Below are positions 23,890 to 33,439 of a stretch of 64,000 nucleotides of DNA, piece after piece. The position numbers and the translations under genes are program-made. Under the pieces are notes generated by a model. That model did not search any database, was not told the DNA's origin, and was given only the letters and a program-made list of their open reading frames with translations. Position 1 is the stretch's first letter, and the number at the start of each line of letters is the position of its first letter. Source of the DNA: Lyngbya sp. CCAP 1446/10 (lineage in GTDB: Bacteria; Cyanobacteriota; Cyanobacteriia; Cyanobacteriales; Microcoleaceae); assembly GCF_026130175.1 (NCBI RefSeq), contig NZ_JAIGNI010000031.1, forward strand, positions 1 through 64,000. The letters run 5' to 3'.

Positions 23890-26349
23890 ATGTCCTTTTA
23901 TCACCCGCCCTTTTATTCCTCAGCCTTAGAACAAGCGATCGACCGCTACCCCCTAACTGCCGGCCCAGAAACTTCCTTAGCAGTGGCGATCGCCCTGATG
24001 AGTCAGTTGCAAAACAGTTGTCTCCTAGTCAAAGGGCCTTTACCCTCAGACAAGGGGGCCATGACCGAAACATCCCCGCCGGACAAGGTGCGGGCCCGCT
24101 GCGTCCTCGTCGTGCAGAACCAGCAGACTATCACCACAGGCAACTTATCCGAAAACCCCAGCCGCGGGTTGTTAATCGGCATCTTAACCCCCGCCGACTT
24201 AGTGAGGCTGATTGCTTCTGGCAAAATAAACAGCCTGCAAAAAGTGGCCCTCCACAAAATACCAATTTCCGAAGTGATGTCCCCGGTGTCGGTTTCCCTC
24301 ACAGAATCCGACGACCAAGACGTGTTTACCGCTTTATCCTTATTTCGCCAGCACCGAATTCGCTATTTGCCGATCGTCAATCAATTCCGGCACTTGGTAG
24401 GAGTGCTGACACGAGAAAGAATTCGCCAAGTATTGCAACCTTCCAACATTCTCAAATTGCGGCGGGTAGCAGAATTGATGACTACGCCAATTACAGCGCC
24501 CCACACCGCCTCGCTGCTGAGCATAACCGAACTGATGTCTGAGCATCAAGTCAGTTGTGTAGTCATTACAAAAAACAAAGAATTGACAATGGAGAAGCCC
24601 AAAGATGACTCTACCTCCATTTTTCACTATTCCTTTCACCAACCCCAAGGAATTGTCACCGAATACGACATCGTGCAGGCACAGTTTCTCGAACTGAATT
24701 TCGAGCAAACCCCAGCTCAAAAAGTCATGAGAACTCCCCTGCAATTTCTGGAACCTTCCGATTCCCTGTGGACGGCGCACAAACAAATGCAGCAGCAACA
24801 AGTGCAGCGGTTGGTGGTGTGCGGGGGACGTGGAGAACTGTTGGGAATTATTACCCAAACCAGCTTGCTCAGAGTCCTCGACCCGACAGAAATGTACCGA
24901 GTTGTCAAACAGTTGCAGCAGTCGGTTTATCAACTGCAATCGGAAAAATTGGAACTGCTGCAAAGCCGCAATGCTAAATTGGAACAGCAGGTGCGCGAAC
25001 GAACTGCCAAACTCCACGAACAGGTGCAGCGCGATCGGCTGTTAACTCAAATTTCCTTGCGGATTCACCAATCCTTAAACCTCGAAGAAATTCTCAACGC
25101 CAGCGTCGATGAGGTTCGGCAAGTTTTGCACGCCGACAGAGTAGCGATAGTGCGTTGGGAGTCGAGCAATTTCGGCATTTTTGTGGCAGAATCCGTTGCC
25201 CCCAAGTGGTCTTCTATCTTGGGAGAAACCATGCCAGATAATATTTGGCAAGAATCTGCATTTGCGATCGAACAGGAGATTTATGCCGTCTCAGACATCG
25301 ACCAAGCTAGTTTAAGTCCCGAAAAATATGCGCGGTGGCAGCAAGCCCAAATCAAAGCTTATTTGATTGTACCAATTTTGCAAGACGGCAATTTGTGGGG
25401 GATGATGTGCGTCCATCAGTGTTCCAAATCCCGGCAGTGGCAGGCTTCGGAATTGGATTTGCTGCTGCAACTGGCAACTCAAATCGCGATCGCCATTCAG
25501 CAAGCCCAACTCTACCAGCAAGTACAAAATCTCAACACCGACCTCGAACGCCAAGTCCAAGAACGCACCGCCGAATTGCAACAAAAAATTCAGGAACTCC
25601 AGCATTTAAACGTCCTCAAAGATGAATTTCTCAGCACAGTTTCTCACGAACTGCGGACGCCTTTAGCTAACATGAAAATGGCTATTCATATGCTGAAAAT
25701 TTCTCCCACACTAGACCGGCGCCAGATTTATTTAGAAATTTTAGAAACAGAATGTACTAGAGAAACCGATTTGATTAATGCTTTGCTAGATTTGCAGCGG
25801 CTCGAAGCAGCAGCTTGTCCAATCGACCTCGAACCAGTAAACTTAGAAATCTGGCTGCCTGCGATTATCGAGCCATTTTACACCAGGGCCCAGAACCGCC
25901 ACCAGCATTTGCGAGTCGAGTGCGATCGCCACCTCCCCACGATCAGTTCCAACCGCGCTAGTTTAGGACGAATTTTAGCAGAACTCCTCAACAATGCCTG
26001 TAAATATACTGCCAATGACGGCGAAATCTCTTTGAAAGTTGAGTGCAAAAAGAGAGACTGGGAAAAAGGAAGAATCGAGAAAAATCCGCGACAAGCAAGT
26101 GTTCTGGCTTCCGAAATTCAATTTACACTCAGCAATCAATCGTCTATTTCGATAGAGGAATTGCCTCGAATTTTTGAGAAATTTTATCGAGTTCCCAACG
26201 CCGATCCCTGGAAACAAGGAGGTACAGGTTTGGGTTTAGCTTTGGTGCAAAAACTTATCGAACAGTTGCAGGGAAAAATTGAGGTTGAAAGCAGCAATGG
26301 CTGGACTAATTTTACCGTAACATTTCCTATTAACCAGGATGAGAATTAG
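23890..26349 (+). CDS. Soluble histidine kinase with CBS repeats and GAF domain
   Basis: An 819-residue kinase without membrane segments. Residues 1-335 hold four CBS motifs in two Bateman pairs (GILTPADLVRLI, VMSPVSVSL with LVGVLTRERIRQV, LMTTPITAP with GIVTEYDIVQAQ, VMRTPLQFL with LLGIITQTSLLRV). A coiled coil (340-380) leads into a GAF domain (about 385-550), a second coiled coil, HisKA box STVSHELRTPLANMKMA (His near 587) and a HATPase with LLNNACKYTA and GGTGLGLALVQKL. The G1 box is degenerate (SNQSSISIEELPRIFEKFYR instead of DNGxGI). CBS pairs usually bind adenosine nucleotides, so energy state could be the input. No receiver is adjacent. Confidence 0.9.
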   Translation: MSFYHPPFYSSALEQAIDRYPLTAGPETSLAVAIALMSQLQNSCLLVKGPLPSDKGAMTETSPPDKVRARCVLVVQNQQTITTGNLSENPSRGLLIGILTPADLVRLIASGKINSLQKVALHKIPISEVMSPVSVSLTESDDQDVFTALSLFRQHRIRYLPIVNQFRHLVGVLTRERIRQVLQPSNILKLRRVAELMTTPITAPHTASLLSITELMSEHQVSCVVITKNKELTMEKPKDDSTSIFHYSFHQPQGIVTEYDIVQAQFLELNFEQTPAQKVMRTPLQFLEPSDSLWTAHKQMQQQQVQRLVVCGGRGELLGIITQTSLLRVLDPTEMYRVVKQLQQSVYQLQSEKLELLQSRNAKLEQQVRERTAKLHEQVQRDRLLTQISLRIHQSLNLEEILNASVDEVRQVLHADRVAIVRWESSNFGIFVAESVAPKWSSILGETMPDNIWQESAFAIEQEIYAVSDIDQASLSPEKYARWQQAQIKAYLIVPILQDGNLWGMMCVHQCSKSRQWQASELDLLLQLATQIAIAIQQAQLYQQVQNLNTDLERQVQERTAELQQKIQELQHLNVLKDEFLSTVSHELRTPLANMKMAIHMLKISPTLDRRQIYLEILETECTRETDLINALLDLQRLEAAACPIDLEPVNLEIWLPAIIEPFYTRAQNRHQHLRVECDRHLPTISSNRASLGRILAELLNNACKYTANDGEISLKVECKKRDWEKGRIEKNPRQASVLASEIQFTLSNQSSISIEELPRIFEKFYRVPNADPWKQGGTGLGLALVQKLIEQLQGKIEVESSNGWTNFTVTFPINQDEN

Positions 26350-26371
26350 TCCGCCGTCATCTTTTTTGCTC

Positions 26372-28735
26372 TCACTCTTTTTTGGGAGCTAGTTTGCGGA
26401 TGCCAGACTCTACTGGTACAAAATTCAAATATTCATTTTTATCTTCCACAAGTGATGATTTAGATACTTGATACTTCTTGCCTTTGGTGGGGTGATTCGC
26501 AACGGTGCCCAAGCAGGGTATGCCAAAATTTTCTAATTGACTGAAAACTGTTTTGACTACAGAAAACTTGACCTGGCGAACTGATACAACCATCAGTATT
26601 CCATCGGTGCGCGCCGCTAAAAAATTGGCATCTTTACTGTCAACCAGCGGCGGCGTATCATAGATAACTAAGTCAAATGTTGCGTGCAGTTCTTCCATCA
26701 AATACTGCATCTGAGATGAGGCAAGCCGTCTGGCAGTACCGGGGACAGGAAGACCGGCAGTTAATACAAACAGATTATCTGCTAGGTGCGATCGCTGGAT
26801 AATTTCATTGGGTTCGTGTTTACTGTCGTCGAGCAAGTTGCTCAATCCCTTGATATTAGGCAGTCCCAAGAGCAAGTGCAAGCTGGACGAATGCAAATCG
26901 GCATCTACTAACAGCACTCGCTGGCCCGCCAGCGCTGCGACGTGGGCTAGGTTTAAAGCAACGGTAGATTTGCCTTCGCCAACTGTAGCCGAACCAACTG
27001 CCAAAGATCCAATAGTTCGATTTGAAGAAAGAAAACGGATATTAGTATAAAGAGAGTCAAAAGCTTCTATAAATTCGGAAGCTATTTTTTTATCCCCCTC
27101 TTTTCCTTCAAGATAAGCATAGGCATTAGCAATAGAAGGCGGAAATTTTTTAGCATTTTTGTCCCGAGGAATCACTCCCAATAAAGGTGGATCAAACGCA
27201 TCTTTAACATCATCAGCAGAGTAGAAAATATTGCGGAACTTTTCAATCAGGATAGCCACGGCCACACCCAAAACTAGCCCCCCAACAATTGCCATGAAAA
27301 ATTTGTTGGCATTTTTCGAGGCCACGGGAATATATTCGCCACTCTTAGGCTCTCGCGGTATCTGCGGCTCAGAAATTATTTCCCAAGGTACTTGGCTTTG
27401 AGCTGCTTGGACGCGCAGAGTTTCTCGCTGAGTTAAAAGTTGATCGCGGGTGCGGGCTGCTATGTCTAATTGCTGTTGCAGTTCGTTGTAGCGACGAGCT
27501 ATACTGGGAAATTCTCTTGCTTGTCGGCTCAAATCATTTTTTGTTTGGGTGATCGCCTGACTGCGAGCTTCTAAAACTTGAACTTGGTTAGCAGTATCAA
27601 CTAATTGTTTGATCAAACCTATGCGAATCGAATTTTGAAAATTCTGAACTTTAGCATTGGCTTGAGGGCCTACTAAATTTTGCCCCAAAATTCGCTCCGT
27701 TTGCTGGTTGAGCAAAGCTACTAAATTTGCCCGCTTGCGCTCTAAAGCTTCCACTATCGGGTTAGCAGATTTAAAACGAGCTGTTTCTATAGCAATCTGA
27801 CCTTCTACTTCCTTAACCTTGGTCAGCAACTCTTTATATTGAGGTTCTTCGCTTAAAGCTGAAGCGGCAATAGCTTCATTTGGTGTAAAATCTAATTGCT
27901 TTTGCAAATTAGCGTACAGCGTTTTCTGTTCCTGGAGCAGCCTTTGAGTTTCTAACTCTAAAGTTTCTACGGCGCGAACTTGCACGATCAATTGCGCGCC
28001 TTGTTCTTTAGGATCGGTAATTTTTTGCTGCTGCTGTATCACCTGTAACTCCGACTTCAGGTCATTTACGCGCTTGCTAAGTCCAGGAAGCTGGTTTTCA
28101 ATAAAATTAACACCTTCACCAATACGACTCTTGCGTTCGTCAAGGCTGTACTTTAAATATTTCTTTTTAACTTCTTGTAAAACAAACTTAATTAATTCAG
28201 GTTCATTGCCCAGGAAACGAATTTCCAAAATTTTAGTTAGCGTCAACTCATTCTCTCCGAGGCGCAAAACGACTAATCCTTTTTGAAGAAGTTCCTCGGT
28301 CATTTTTGGATATTTTTTTTGGACTTGTTTCGTAATAGCCGATAGCATCTGAGGACTCTGGAGAATTTGCAGTTGAGTTGCGTAGTCCAAACTAAAAAAA
28401 TCTCGACTGGGCACTCCCCCCCCCTCGCTGCGATTGGCGAGAGCAGCGGGGTCAGCAATTCTTGCCTCCGTTGTCACGGGTTCCACTAGCAGCCGAAAAT
28501 CGCCTTGATATGTTTTTTTGCTTTGCTTGATCTGAAAATAAATTCCACCGCCTGCTAGAGCGACAATCCCAATGATGACTAGGGCTTGTCGCCCAAGAGT
28601 TCTAAACAAGGGCTTGAGATTCAATCCTTTCTGAGGCGGCCCGCTTAACTCTTCTCCCTCGTCAACGGGAAATTGCTGCACCTGTCTGCTCTGGTTGCTA
28701 ATTGGTACGATATGAGCGTCCTGTTCTTTTTCCAT
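26372..28735 (-). CDS. Polysaccharide-type BY-kinase (Wzc/CpsD-like chain-length regulator)
   Basis: A 787-residue polysaccharide copolymerase fused to a tyrosine autokinase. TM1 is near residues 48-68, followed by a Wzz-like domain and long coiled coils (about 195-440), TM2 near 480-500, then a P-loop kinase: Walker A VGEGKSTVALN near 583, Walker A' LLVDADLHSS, Walker B VIYDTPPLVDSKD. The C-terminus has few tyrosines, so the usual Tyr cluster is weak. It would control export and length of capsule or exopolysaccharide. The ATG at 28735 is chosen because AGAGG lies five bases upstream. No glycosyltransferase genes flank it. Convergent with the preceding kinase, 22 bp apart. Confidence 0.9.
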   Translation of the reverse strand: MEKEQDAHIVPISNQSRQVQQFPVDEGEELSGPPQKGLNLKPLFRTLGRQALVIIGIVALAGGGIYFQIKQSKKTYQGDFRLLVEPVTTEARIADPAALANRSEGGGVPSRDFFSLDYATQLQILQSPQMLSAITKQVQKKYPKMTEELLQKGLVVLRLGENELTLTKILEIRFLGNEPELIKFVLQEVKKKYLKYSLDERKSRIGEGVNFIENQLPGLSKRVNDLKSELQVIQQQQKITDPKEQGAQLIVQVRAVETLELETQRLLQEQKTLYANLQKQLDFTPNEAIAASALSEEPQYKELLTKVKEVEGQIAIETARFKSANPIVEALERKRANLVALLNQQTERILGQNLVGPQANAKVQNFQNSIRIGLIKQLVDTANQVQVLEARSQAITQTKNDLSRQAREFPSIARRYNELQQQLDIAARTRDQLLTQRETLRVQAAQSQVPWEIISEPQIPREPKSGEYIPVASKNANKFFMAIVGGLVLGVAVAILIEKFRNIFYSADDVKDAFDPPLLGVIPRDKNAKKFPPSIANAYAYLEGKEGDKKIASEFIEAFDSLYTNIRFLSSNRTIGSLAVGSATVGEGKSTVALNLAHVAALAGQRVLLVDADLHSSSLHLLLGLPNIKGLSNLLDDSKHEPNEIIQRSHLADNLFVLTAGLPVPGTARRLASSQMQYLMEELHATFDLVIYDTPPLVDSKDANFLAARTDGILMVVSVRQVKFSVVKTVFSQLENFGIPCLGTVANHPTKGKKYQVSKSSLVEDKNEYLNFVPVESGIRKLAPKKE

Positions 28736-29760
28736 GTTGACCTCTTTCATATTTTTTTGGTAAAATCAGCTTGATTCTGCGAGCCTTCTGCTTGATACTT
28801 TCACCCTTGACTTCAGGATATCACAGGAGATTCTGGGTTGGTTGGCTCTATTTCCTGCCAATAGTTGTCACTACTTTCACATAGTATACAAAAATAACTA
28901 AATTCATATCTTGTGCCGGCTGCAAAAGTTATTTTACTAACTGAAGAGAGAGTTGTATGCGACTGTATTTCTGTCGGCTGTGTTCTGCTTGTATTCCGGG
29001 TTTCTGGGGGACTCTGCCAACTTTTTCTGGTATCGCTGAGCTTCACCGCAGCTCGCGCCATAACTTTACCAAAATTTTACAATTTCGGATCACACCTGGG
29101 CTACCGATCGTGCTGGTATTGCCTTCTCATCTCTGCCATTTTGGCGATCGCCACCAACGACAGCAGCACCTGTTTAACTTACCCGCGAAATCGGCTAAAA
29201 AGTTTGACATTTTCCACGTAGATATAATAATTAACACCATTGGGCAGATGTTTGGAACGGCAAGGAATCGAATCAATTTCCGACAAAAATCTGCTTTTAT
29301 CTTTTAATTGTCAATTTTTTGACGATATGGATAGGTGTTTAAATTTATATAATTAGACAGCCTAATTATAGTATCACAAATTGATCTCGATAGTACGAAA
29401 ACGACATAAAAATTAATACTTGGTGCGCTCAAACTCGATCGACATCTGGAAAAACTGAAGCCTTCTGGGTTTTGCTAGCGGGCGGATGGCGCTGGGCGAT
29501 GTGATGTCGGAGAAATATGCGGTTTCTGGGCTTTTCCAGTCTTACTAAAACCATCGCTGTGATTCGCCATCCGAGAAGAGTTATCGCACCAATAGCAGCG
29601 GGAAACGCGCAACTGGCTGTTTTTTTTTGGAGGAACAGATGAAAGAGGCTGATGACAGATTCCTAAGGGAAGAGAAAGAGTTCGCAAGTGATGCGATAAT
29701 TTCTCTGGATATCGCCCAGATGAGATTTTTGTAGTTATTGGTTTTTGACTTTACTAATTA
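28736..29760. other. 1-kb stretch without a supported gene
   Basis: This lies upstream of the BY-kinase and downstream of the GPH transporter. Several short frames (70-116 codons) occur on both strands but lack family features and are rich in rare-residue runs. 29204-29228 has TTGACA and TATAAT only 13 bp apart, too close for a standard promoter. It may hold the BY-kinase promoter, decayed coding DNA or an undetected RNA. Confidence 0.5.
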
Positions 29761-29878
29761 CCAGAAAGAATTGGTTTAAAGTCGGAACCCTTGTAGGGAG
29801 AAATTAAAATCAGACGATTCCTTACTCCACTCCTCTTCCTTCCAGGTAGAAGTCGCTGTCAACTGTCAACTGTCAACT
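29761..29878 (+). repeat. Structured dispersed repeat, copy A, with GTCAACT tail
   Basis: A unit beginning CCAGAAAGAATTGGTTTAAA, with AGGGAGAAATTAAAATCAGA in the middle and ending near CTCCTCTTCCTTCC (29842), then TCGCTGTCAACTGTCAACT. Copies B (42124-42254, minus strand) and C (62233-62344) share the order and most bases. The tail runs into the stop codon of the GPH transporter. Confidence 0.82.
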
Positions 29879-31301
29879 AATTCTGTGCTTTCTTTTCTCG
29901 AAGTTTCAACAAAACTTCTGCATGAACTTCGCGGGTAATCGGATAGAAATATGTGAGAATCATGCCGCAAATTAAAGCAATTGTGGGCAGTGGTCCGATC
30001 GCAACTCGAATCGCAAACAGCGCAGAATTAGGCTGTACGGGCGCAGCCTGTCCCTGAATTGTGGCGAGAAATCCAGCTTGTTCTAATGCTTGGCCTACCA
30101 ACCACAAGCCGATCGCCAAACCAATTTTTTGCAGCAACACCATAAACGAATAGAACACGCCTTCGCGTCTTTCGCCTGTTTGGAGTTCGTCGAGTTCAAT
30201 CACATCCGGTATCATCGACCAAGGTATGAGATAAGCAGTAGAAACTCCCACACCGGCCATAACTGCTAACAGGTACATCTGGACTACTTGTCCTGGTTGC
30301 AGGAAAAACAGTCCAGCTTGGGCGATAATCCACAAACTCATGCCCATAAAATAAACGGCTTTTTTGCCATATCGCTCGCTGACTCTACTCCAAACAAATA
30401 ACATGGCGAGTGCAGTGCCTTGAACGGCGATCGCGGTTTGAGTAAAAGTTGCTGGCGGCAGTCCCATCCAGTTGATGACAAAATATGGCAAAATCGAAGC
30501 AGTTAATTGCACTCCCAACCAAGAACAGAGGTAAATTCCAATTACGTACAAAAAAGGACGATTGTTAAAAGCAATCCGCAACTGTTCTCCTATCGGCAAG
30601 GAAGTTGAATAGTCGTCTACGGGATTTTCTGCTAATTGAGATAAGACGTGTTTGCGGGTTCCCAAAAAGCACCAGTACAAAGGCAATACTGAAATCACTG
30701 CACAGAGTGCGCCTAATATTAAGTATTTTTGGGTATCATCTTTAACTATTGCAAAGATAATTTGCGCTATGATTAGTGACAAAATGCTGCCACCGATCGA
30801 GAAAGTAAACCGGAAACTATTAAGGCTAGTACGTTCGTTGTAGTCTTGGGTTAATTCTGGGGTGAGGGCGGTGTAAGGCAGGTTGACGGCGGTGTAGGCT
30901 GTATTAAACAAAATGCCGATCGCCACATAGTACCAAAATAGTATCGTGGGGTCTTTGCTGGGCACAATCCACTGCAAAAAGAAGAAGATGCCGAAAGGAA
31001 TTGCGCCGTAAACCATCCAAGGATAGCGGCGGCCCCAGCGATGAGATGTGCGATCGCTCAAAACCCCGACAATCGGGTCATTGATGGCATCCCAAACCTT
31101 ACCGATTAGCAAAATGTTGCTAGCAGTCCCCGCAGCCAAACCGGCTACGTTAGTAAAGAAAAACAGCAGGAAAAATACCAGAACATTCGCCGTAATTGCG
31201 GGGCCGAGGTCTCCTGCACCGTAAGCTAATTTTGTGGAGAAGCTGAGTTTTTTGGTTTCGGGGTTATTGGCCGCTGGTTCAGGCGGGGAAGTGTTGCTCA
31301 T
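29877..31301 (-). CDS. GPH-family sugar:cation symporter (MelB-like MFS)
   Basis: A 474-residue transporter with 12 hydrophobic segments. LAYGAGDLGPAITANVLVFF, KVWDAINDPIVGVLSDRT and RWGRRYPWMVYGAIPFGI are the hallmarks of the glycoside-pentoside-hexuronide family, including the Asp residues of the cation site. It would import a sugar or glycoside with Na+ or H+. The substrate cannot be told from sequence. It stands alone with no glycosidase or regulator beside it. The stop codon abuts the heptamer tail of repeat copy A. Confidence 0.88.
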   Translation of the reverse strand: MSNTSPPEPAANNPETKKLSFSTKLAYGAGDLGPAITANVLVFFLLFFFTNVAGLAAGTASNILLIGKVWDAINDPIVGVLSDRTSHRWGRRYPWMVYGAIPFGIFFFLQWIVPSKDPTILFWYYVAIGILFNTAYTAVNLPYTALTPELTQDYNERTSLNSFRFTFSIGGSILSLIIAQIIFAIVKDDTQKYLILGALCAVISVLPLYWCFLGTRKHVLSQLAENPVDDYSTSLPIGEQLRIAFNNRPFLYVIGIYLCSWLGVQLTASILPYFVINWMGLPPATFTQTAIAVQGTALAMLFVWSRVSERYGKKAVYFMGMSLWIIAQAGLFFLQPGQVVQMYLLAVMAGVGVSTAYLIPWSMIPDVIELDELQTGERREGVFYSFMVLLQKIGLAIGLWLVGQALEQAGFLATIQGQAAPVQPNSALFAIRVAIGPLPTIALICGMILTYFYPITREVHAEVLLKLREKKAQN

Positions 31302-31681
31302 AAACTTTTGTTTCGGGATTTTTGGGCAGGCGCAGTCTTTCCAGTAGGAGTATAACTCATGCTATGGCTTAATCACCTGTTGCAGCATTTGGATTTAATT
31401 TTTCAGGGCGCTGCTCAGAGCAACGGTCCACTCATGGTTTCAAGAAATAGAATTGTTAAAATTAGATGCGGGCGGGCTTACTAAGTTGTTTTTAGCGATC
31501 GGTCTGAGCATGAATACTTGGTAATTCCGAAGTCATAAAGTGTTCTATGTTTCAATTATTGTATGTCAAAAAGCAATCAAACTATTGTGGGCAGTTGCTC
31601 CGACAGCGCCCCGAATATTCAAGTTAAATGCGTAACATCTTACTCCAAAAACAATTTTGTTTTGAGATCATTTTTTGGTTT
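31302..31681. other. Intergenic region, nothing recognised
   Basis: The 380 bases between the GPH transporter start and the M41-like gene stop contain only short frames without family features and no clear repeats or hairpins. Confidence 0.5.
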
Positions 31682-32359
31682 TTACAAGTTTTGCTGGATA
31701 ATGTCGCAACACTCAGCAACGGTTGCTCTTTCTTCCATTGCTGTGACTAAAGCTTCGTAAGCTGGCTTATGACTTTCGATGAGGTTTTTTGCTCGCAGCG
31801 AACCCCAGTTTTGTTTGAGTTGAATTTCGGAATTGGGACGGCGGAGTTGTGTTAAAATGGCGCTGATTTTGGTGCGATCTTCTGCGCCGCCTAGTGCACT
31901 GCCATAAACAAAGTTTTCTGCGACTATTCCGGCCATCCACACGGTACAATATTGGTCTAAAAGTTGGGATGAAAGATTGCCGCTTTGTAGTTGAGATGCT
32001 AATTGTTTGTCTTCAAATCGGACGCCACCTTGGGCGGTTTGACCTTGTTTGAAGGCTTCCCAAGCGTTGAGGGCGTAGCTGGTTACGGGAATTCCTAACA
32101 GGTGCGCGACTAGGAAATGTCCGGCTTCGTGATGGAGGATGCGATCGCGCTTTTGCTTGGAACTTCCCCCCAGCCAATCTACTAATATTGTACCGCCTTG
32201 ACCTTGCCACTGGAAACTGTCGAGGGTGGCTAGCCCCAATAGGCAAAAAGTGGCGATCGCAGGTACGGCCTCTGGTAAGTTGAATAGGGGGCCCAATATA
32301 ATCGAAACGGTGATGGCGAAGATAGAAATCGCGATAATATTCAAAGAAGTGTCTTTCAT
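31682..32359 (-). CDS. FtsH/M41-like membrane metalloprotease lacking the AAA domain
   Basis: A 225-residue protein. Two membrane spans occupy about residues 7-50, then HHEAGHFLVAHLLGIPV gives the HEXXH zinc site near residues 82-86 and the C-terminal half follows the M41 peptidase layout (VWMAGIVAENFVYGSALGGAEDRTKI, with a likely third ligand in the GGAEDR block). The AAA ATPase module of FtsH is absent. Similar stand-alone M41-like proteins occur in cyanobacteria and plastids with unclear roles. The ATG at 32359 (MKDTSLN) is chosen over an upstream ATG that would add a Ser/Asn-rich head. Substrates unknown. Confidence 0.8.
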   Translation of the reverse strand: MKDTSLNIIAISIFAITVSIILGPLFNLPEAVPAIATFCLLGLATLDSFQWQGQGGTILVDWLGGSSKQKRDRILHHEAGHFLVAHLLGIPVTSYALNAWEAFKQGQTAQGGVRFEDKQLASQLQSGNLSSQLLDQYCTVWMAGIVAENFVYGSALGGAEDRTKISAILTQLRRPNSEIQLKQNWGSLRAKNLIESHKPAYEALVTAMEERATVAECCDIIQQNL

Positions 32360-32450
32360 ATTTGAGAATTGGTAATGGGCAATTGGTAATTTGGAATTGG
32401 TAAGTAGGTCGGTACAAATAAACATTAGATGGGGAGATGGGTTCGGCGAC

Positions 32451-32546
32451 TTTTGCCTTGTTCTTCTCGCTTGTATAGGAGTGATTTTTAGATGGATCGG
32501 GCGTGTTTTGCCTTGTTCTTCTCGCTTGTATAGGAGTGACTTTTAG
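32451..32546. repeat. 41-bp direct repeat, two copies
   Basis: TTTTGCCTTGTTCTTCTCGC followed by TTGTATAGGAGTGA occurs at 32451-32491 and 32506-32546, 55 bases apart, with one base different. It lies upstream of the M41-like gene, after the DUF3598 gene. Confidence 0.85.
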
Positions 32547-32572
32547 CTAAACCCGCCCCTACTAACTAATGA

Positions 32573-33421
32573 CTAATGACTAATTTTGCGTTCAGTAACT
32601 AAAGTCAAACTGACCCATTCACCTTTGTCATTATAACTGCGAATCATCCGAAATCGCAAGTCAGGTTCTACCAACCAACCGGCCTCAAAAAATATAGGTT
32701 TTCTGAGTTCAATTTTGACAGGTAAAGTGCAAGAACCGCCGTCAGGAAGTAGCAAAAATTGCACGGGCGAAGCACTTTCCTTAAAATTAATCACAGAGCC
32801 GTCAATGCTGCCACTAGAACTGATAACATTAGCATTACTGCCAAAAGTGATTTTCTGCACGAGGCGATCGCCATTTTGCAAATCCAATTGTAGTTTGGTA
32901 GAATAACGATCGGGAGAACGCCAGTCTGGATACATCATCACGGCCTCGCCCTCCCATTCTCCCAGCAAATCACCAACAGTTAAAGGCGGACGTTCGGGGA
33001 CATTTTTATCGAGCTGTTTTTCGCGAATTAAGGTAAGTTGTGAGAAATTGCCGTCGGTATTGTAGATCATAAGGAAGCGCAACCGGCGATTATTGTAGAT
33101 AAAACCAAACTCGGCACCGCACTCAGAAAAAGGCGCTAGTTGAATAGTACCCTGAGAAAAAGATCCATTCTCAAAAAATAGGATATCTCGTCCCAAAGTT
33201 TGATATTCTCGAAAAAGTTCGCTGACTTGGGGTTCGCCGACACCGCTAGGATTTGGGGAGAAACGCCGCAGTTTTAATCGTACAGTTTTGTTCTCGTTGA
33301 GTCCTTCGATAGAAATAATACTTGGAGTATCTTGCATTACCTCTCCCCGCACTGATAGCTGAGTGAAGGAACCGTGCCATTCTCCTAAGTTTTGCAAAAA
33401 GTTTTCCCACTGCGCTACCAT
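32573..33421 (-). CDS. DUF3598-family protein
   Basis: The 282-residue product matches DUF3598, a cyanobacterial/plant family of two lipocalin-like halves. Recognisable blocks are WENFLQNLGEWHGSFTQLS at the start, SELFREYQTLGRDILFFENG, FGFIYNNRRLRFLMIYN, LLGEWEGEAVMMYPDWR and a final GEWVSLTLVTERKI. The repeated W-x-G motif at the head of each half supports the duplicated fold. No function is established. The C-terminal ISH and stop are read from a TGACTAA heptamer array. It is divergent from the SAM adenosyltransferase gene with only 18 bp between start codons, so their promoters must overlap or lie within the genes. Confidence 0.85.
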   Translation of the reverse strand: MVAQWENFLQNLGEWHGSFTQLSVRGEVMQDTPSIISIEGLNENKTVRLKLRRFSPNPSGVGEPQVSELFREYQTLGRDILFFENGSFSQGTIQLAPFSECGAEFGFIYNNRRLRFLMIYNTDGNFSQLTLIREKQLDKNVPERPPLTVGDLLGEWEGEAVMMYPDWRSPDRYSTKLQLDLQNGDRLVQKITFGSNANVISSSGSIDGSVINFKESASPVQFLLLPDGGSCTLPVKIELRKPIFFEAGWLVEPDLRFRMIRSYNDKGEWVSLTLVTERKISH

Positions 33422-33439
33422 ATTCTTACCTTTGGATTT

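Noticed and set aside
29204-29228. Sigma-70 promoter (TTGACA, TATAAT)
   Set aside because: The spacing is 13 bp, too short, and there is no gene just downstream on that strand.
29475-29687. 70-codon frame on the minus strand in the 1-kb gap
   Set aside because: The composition is unlike real proteins of this genome and there is no motif or ribosome-binding site.
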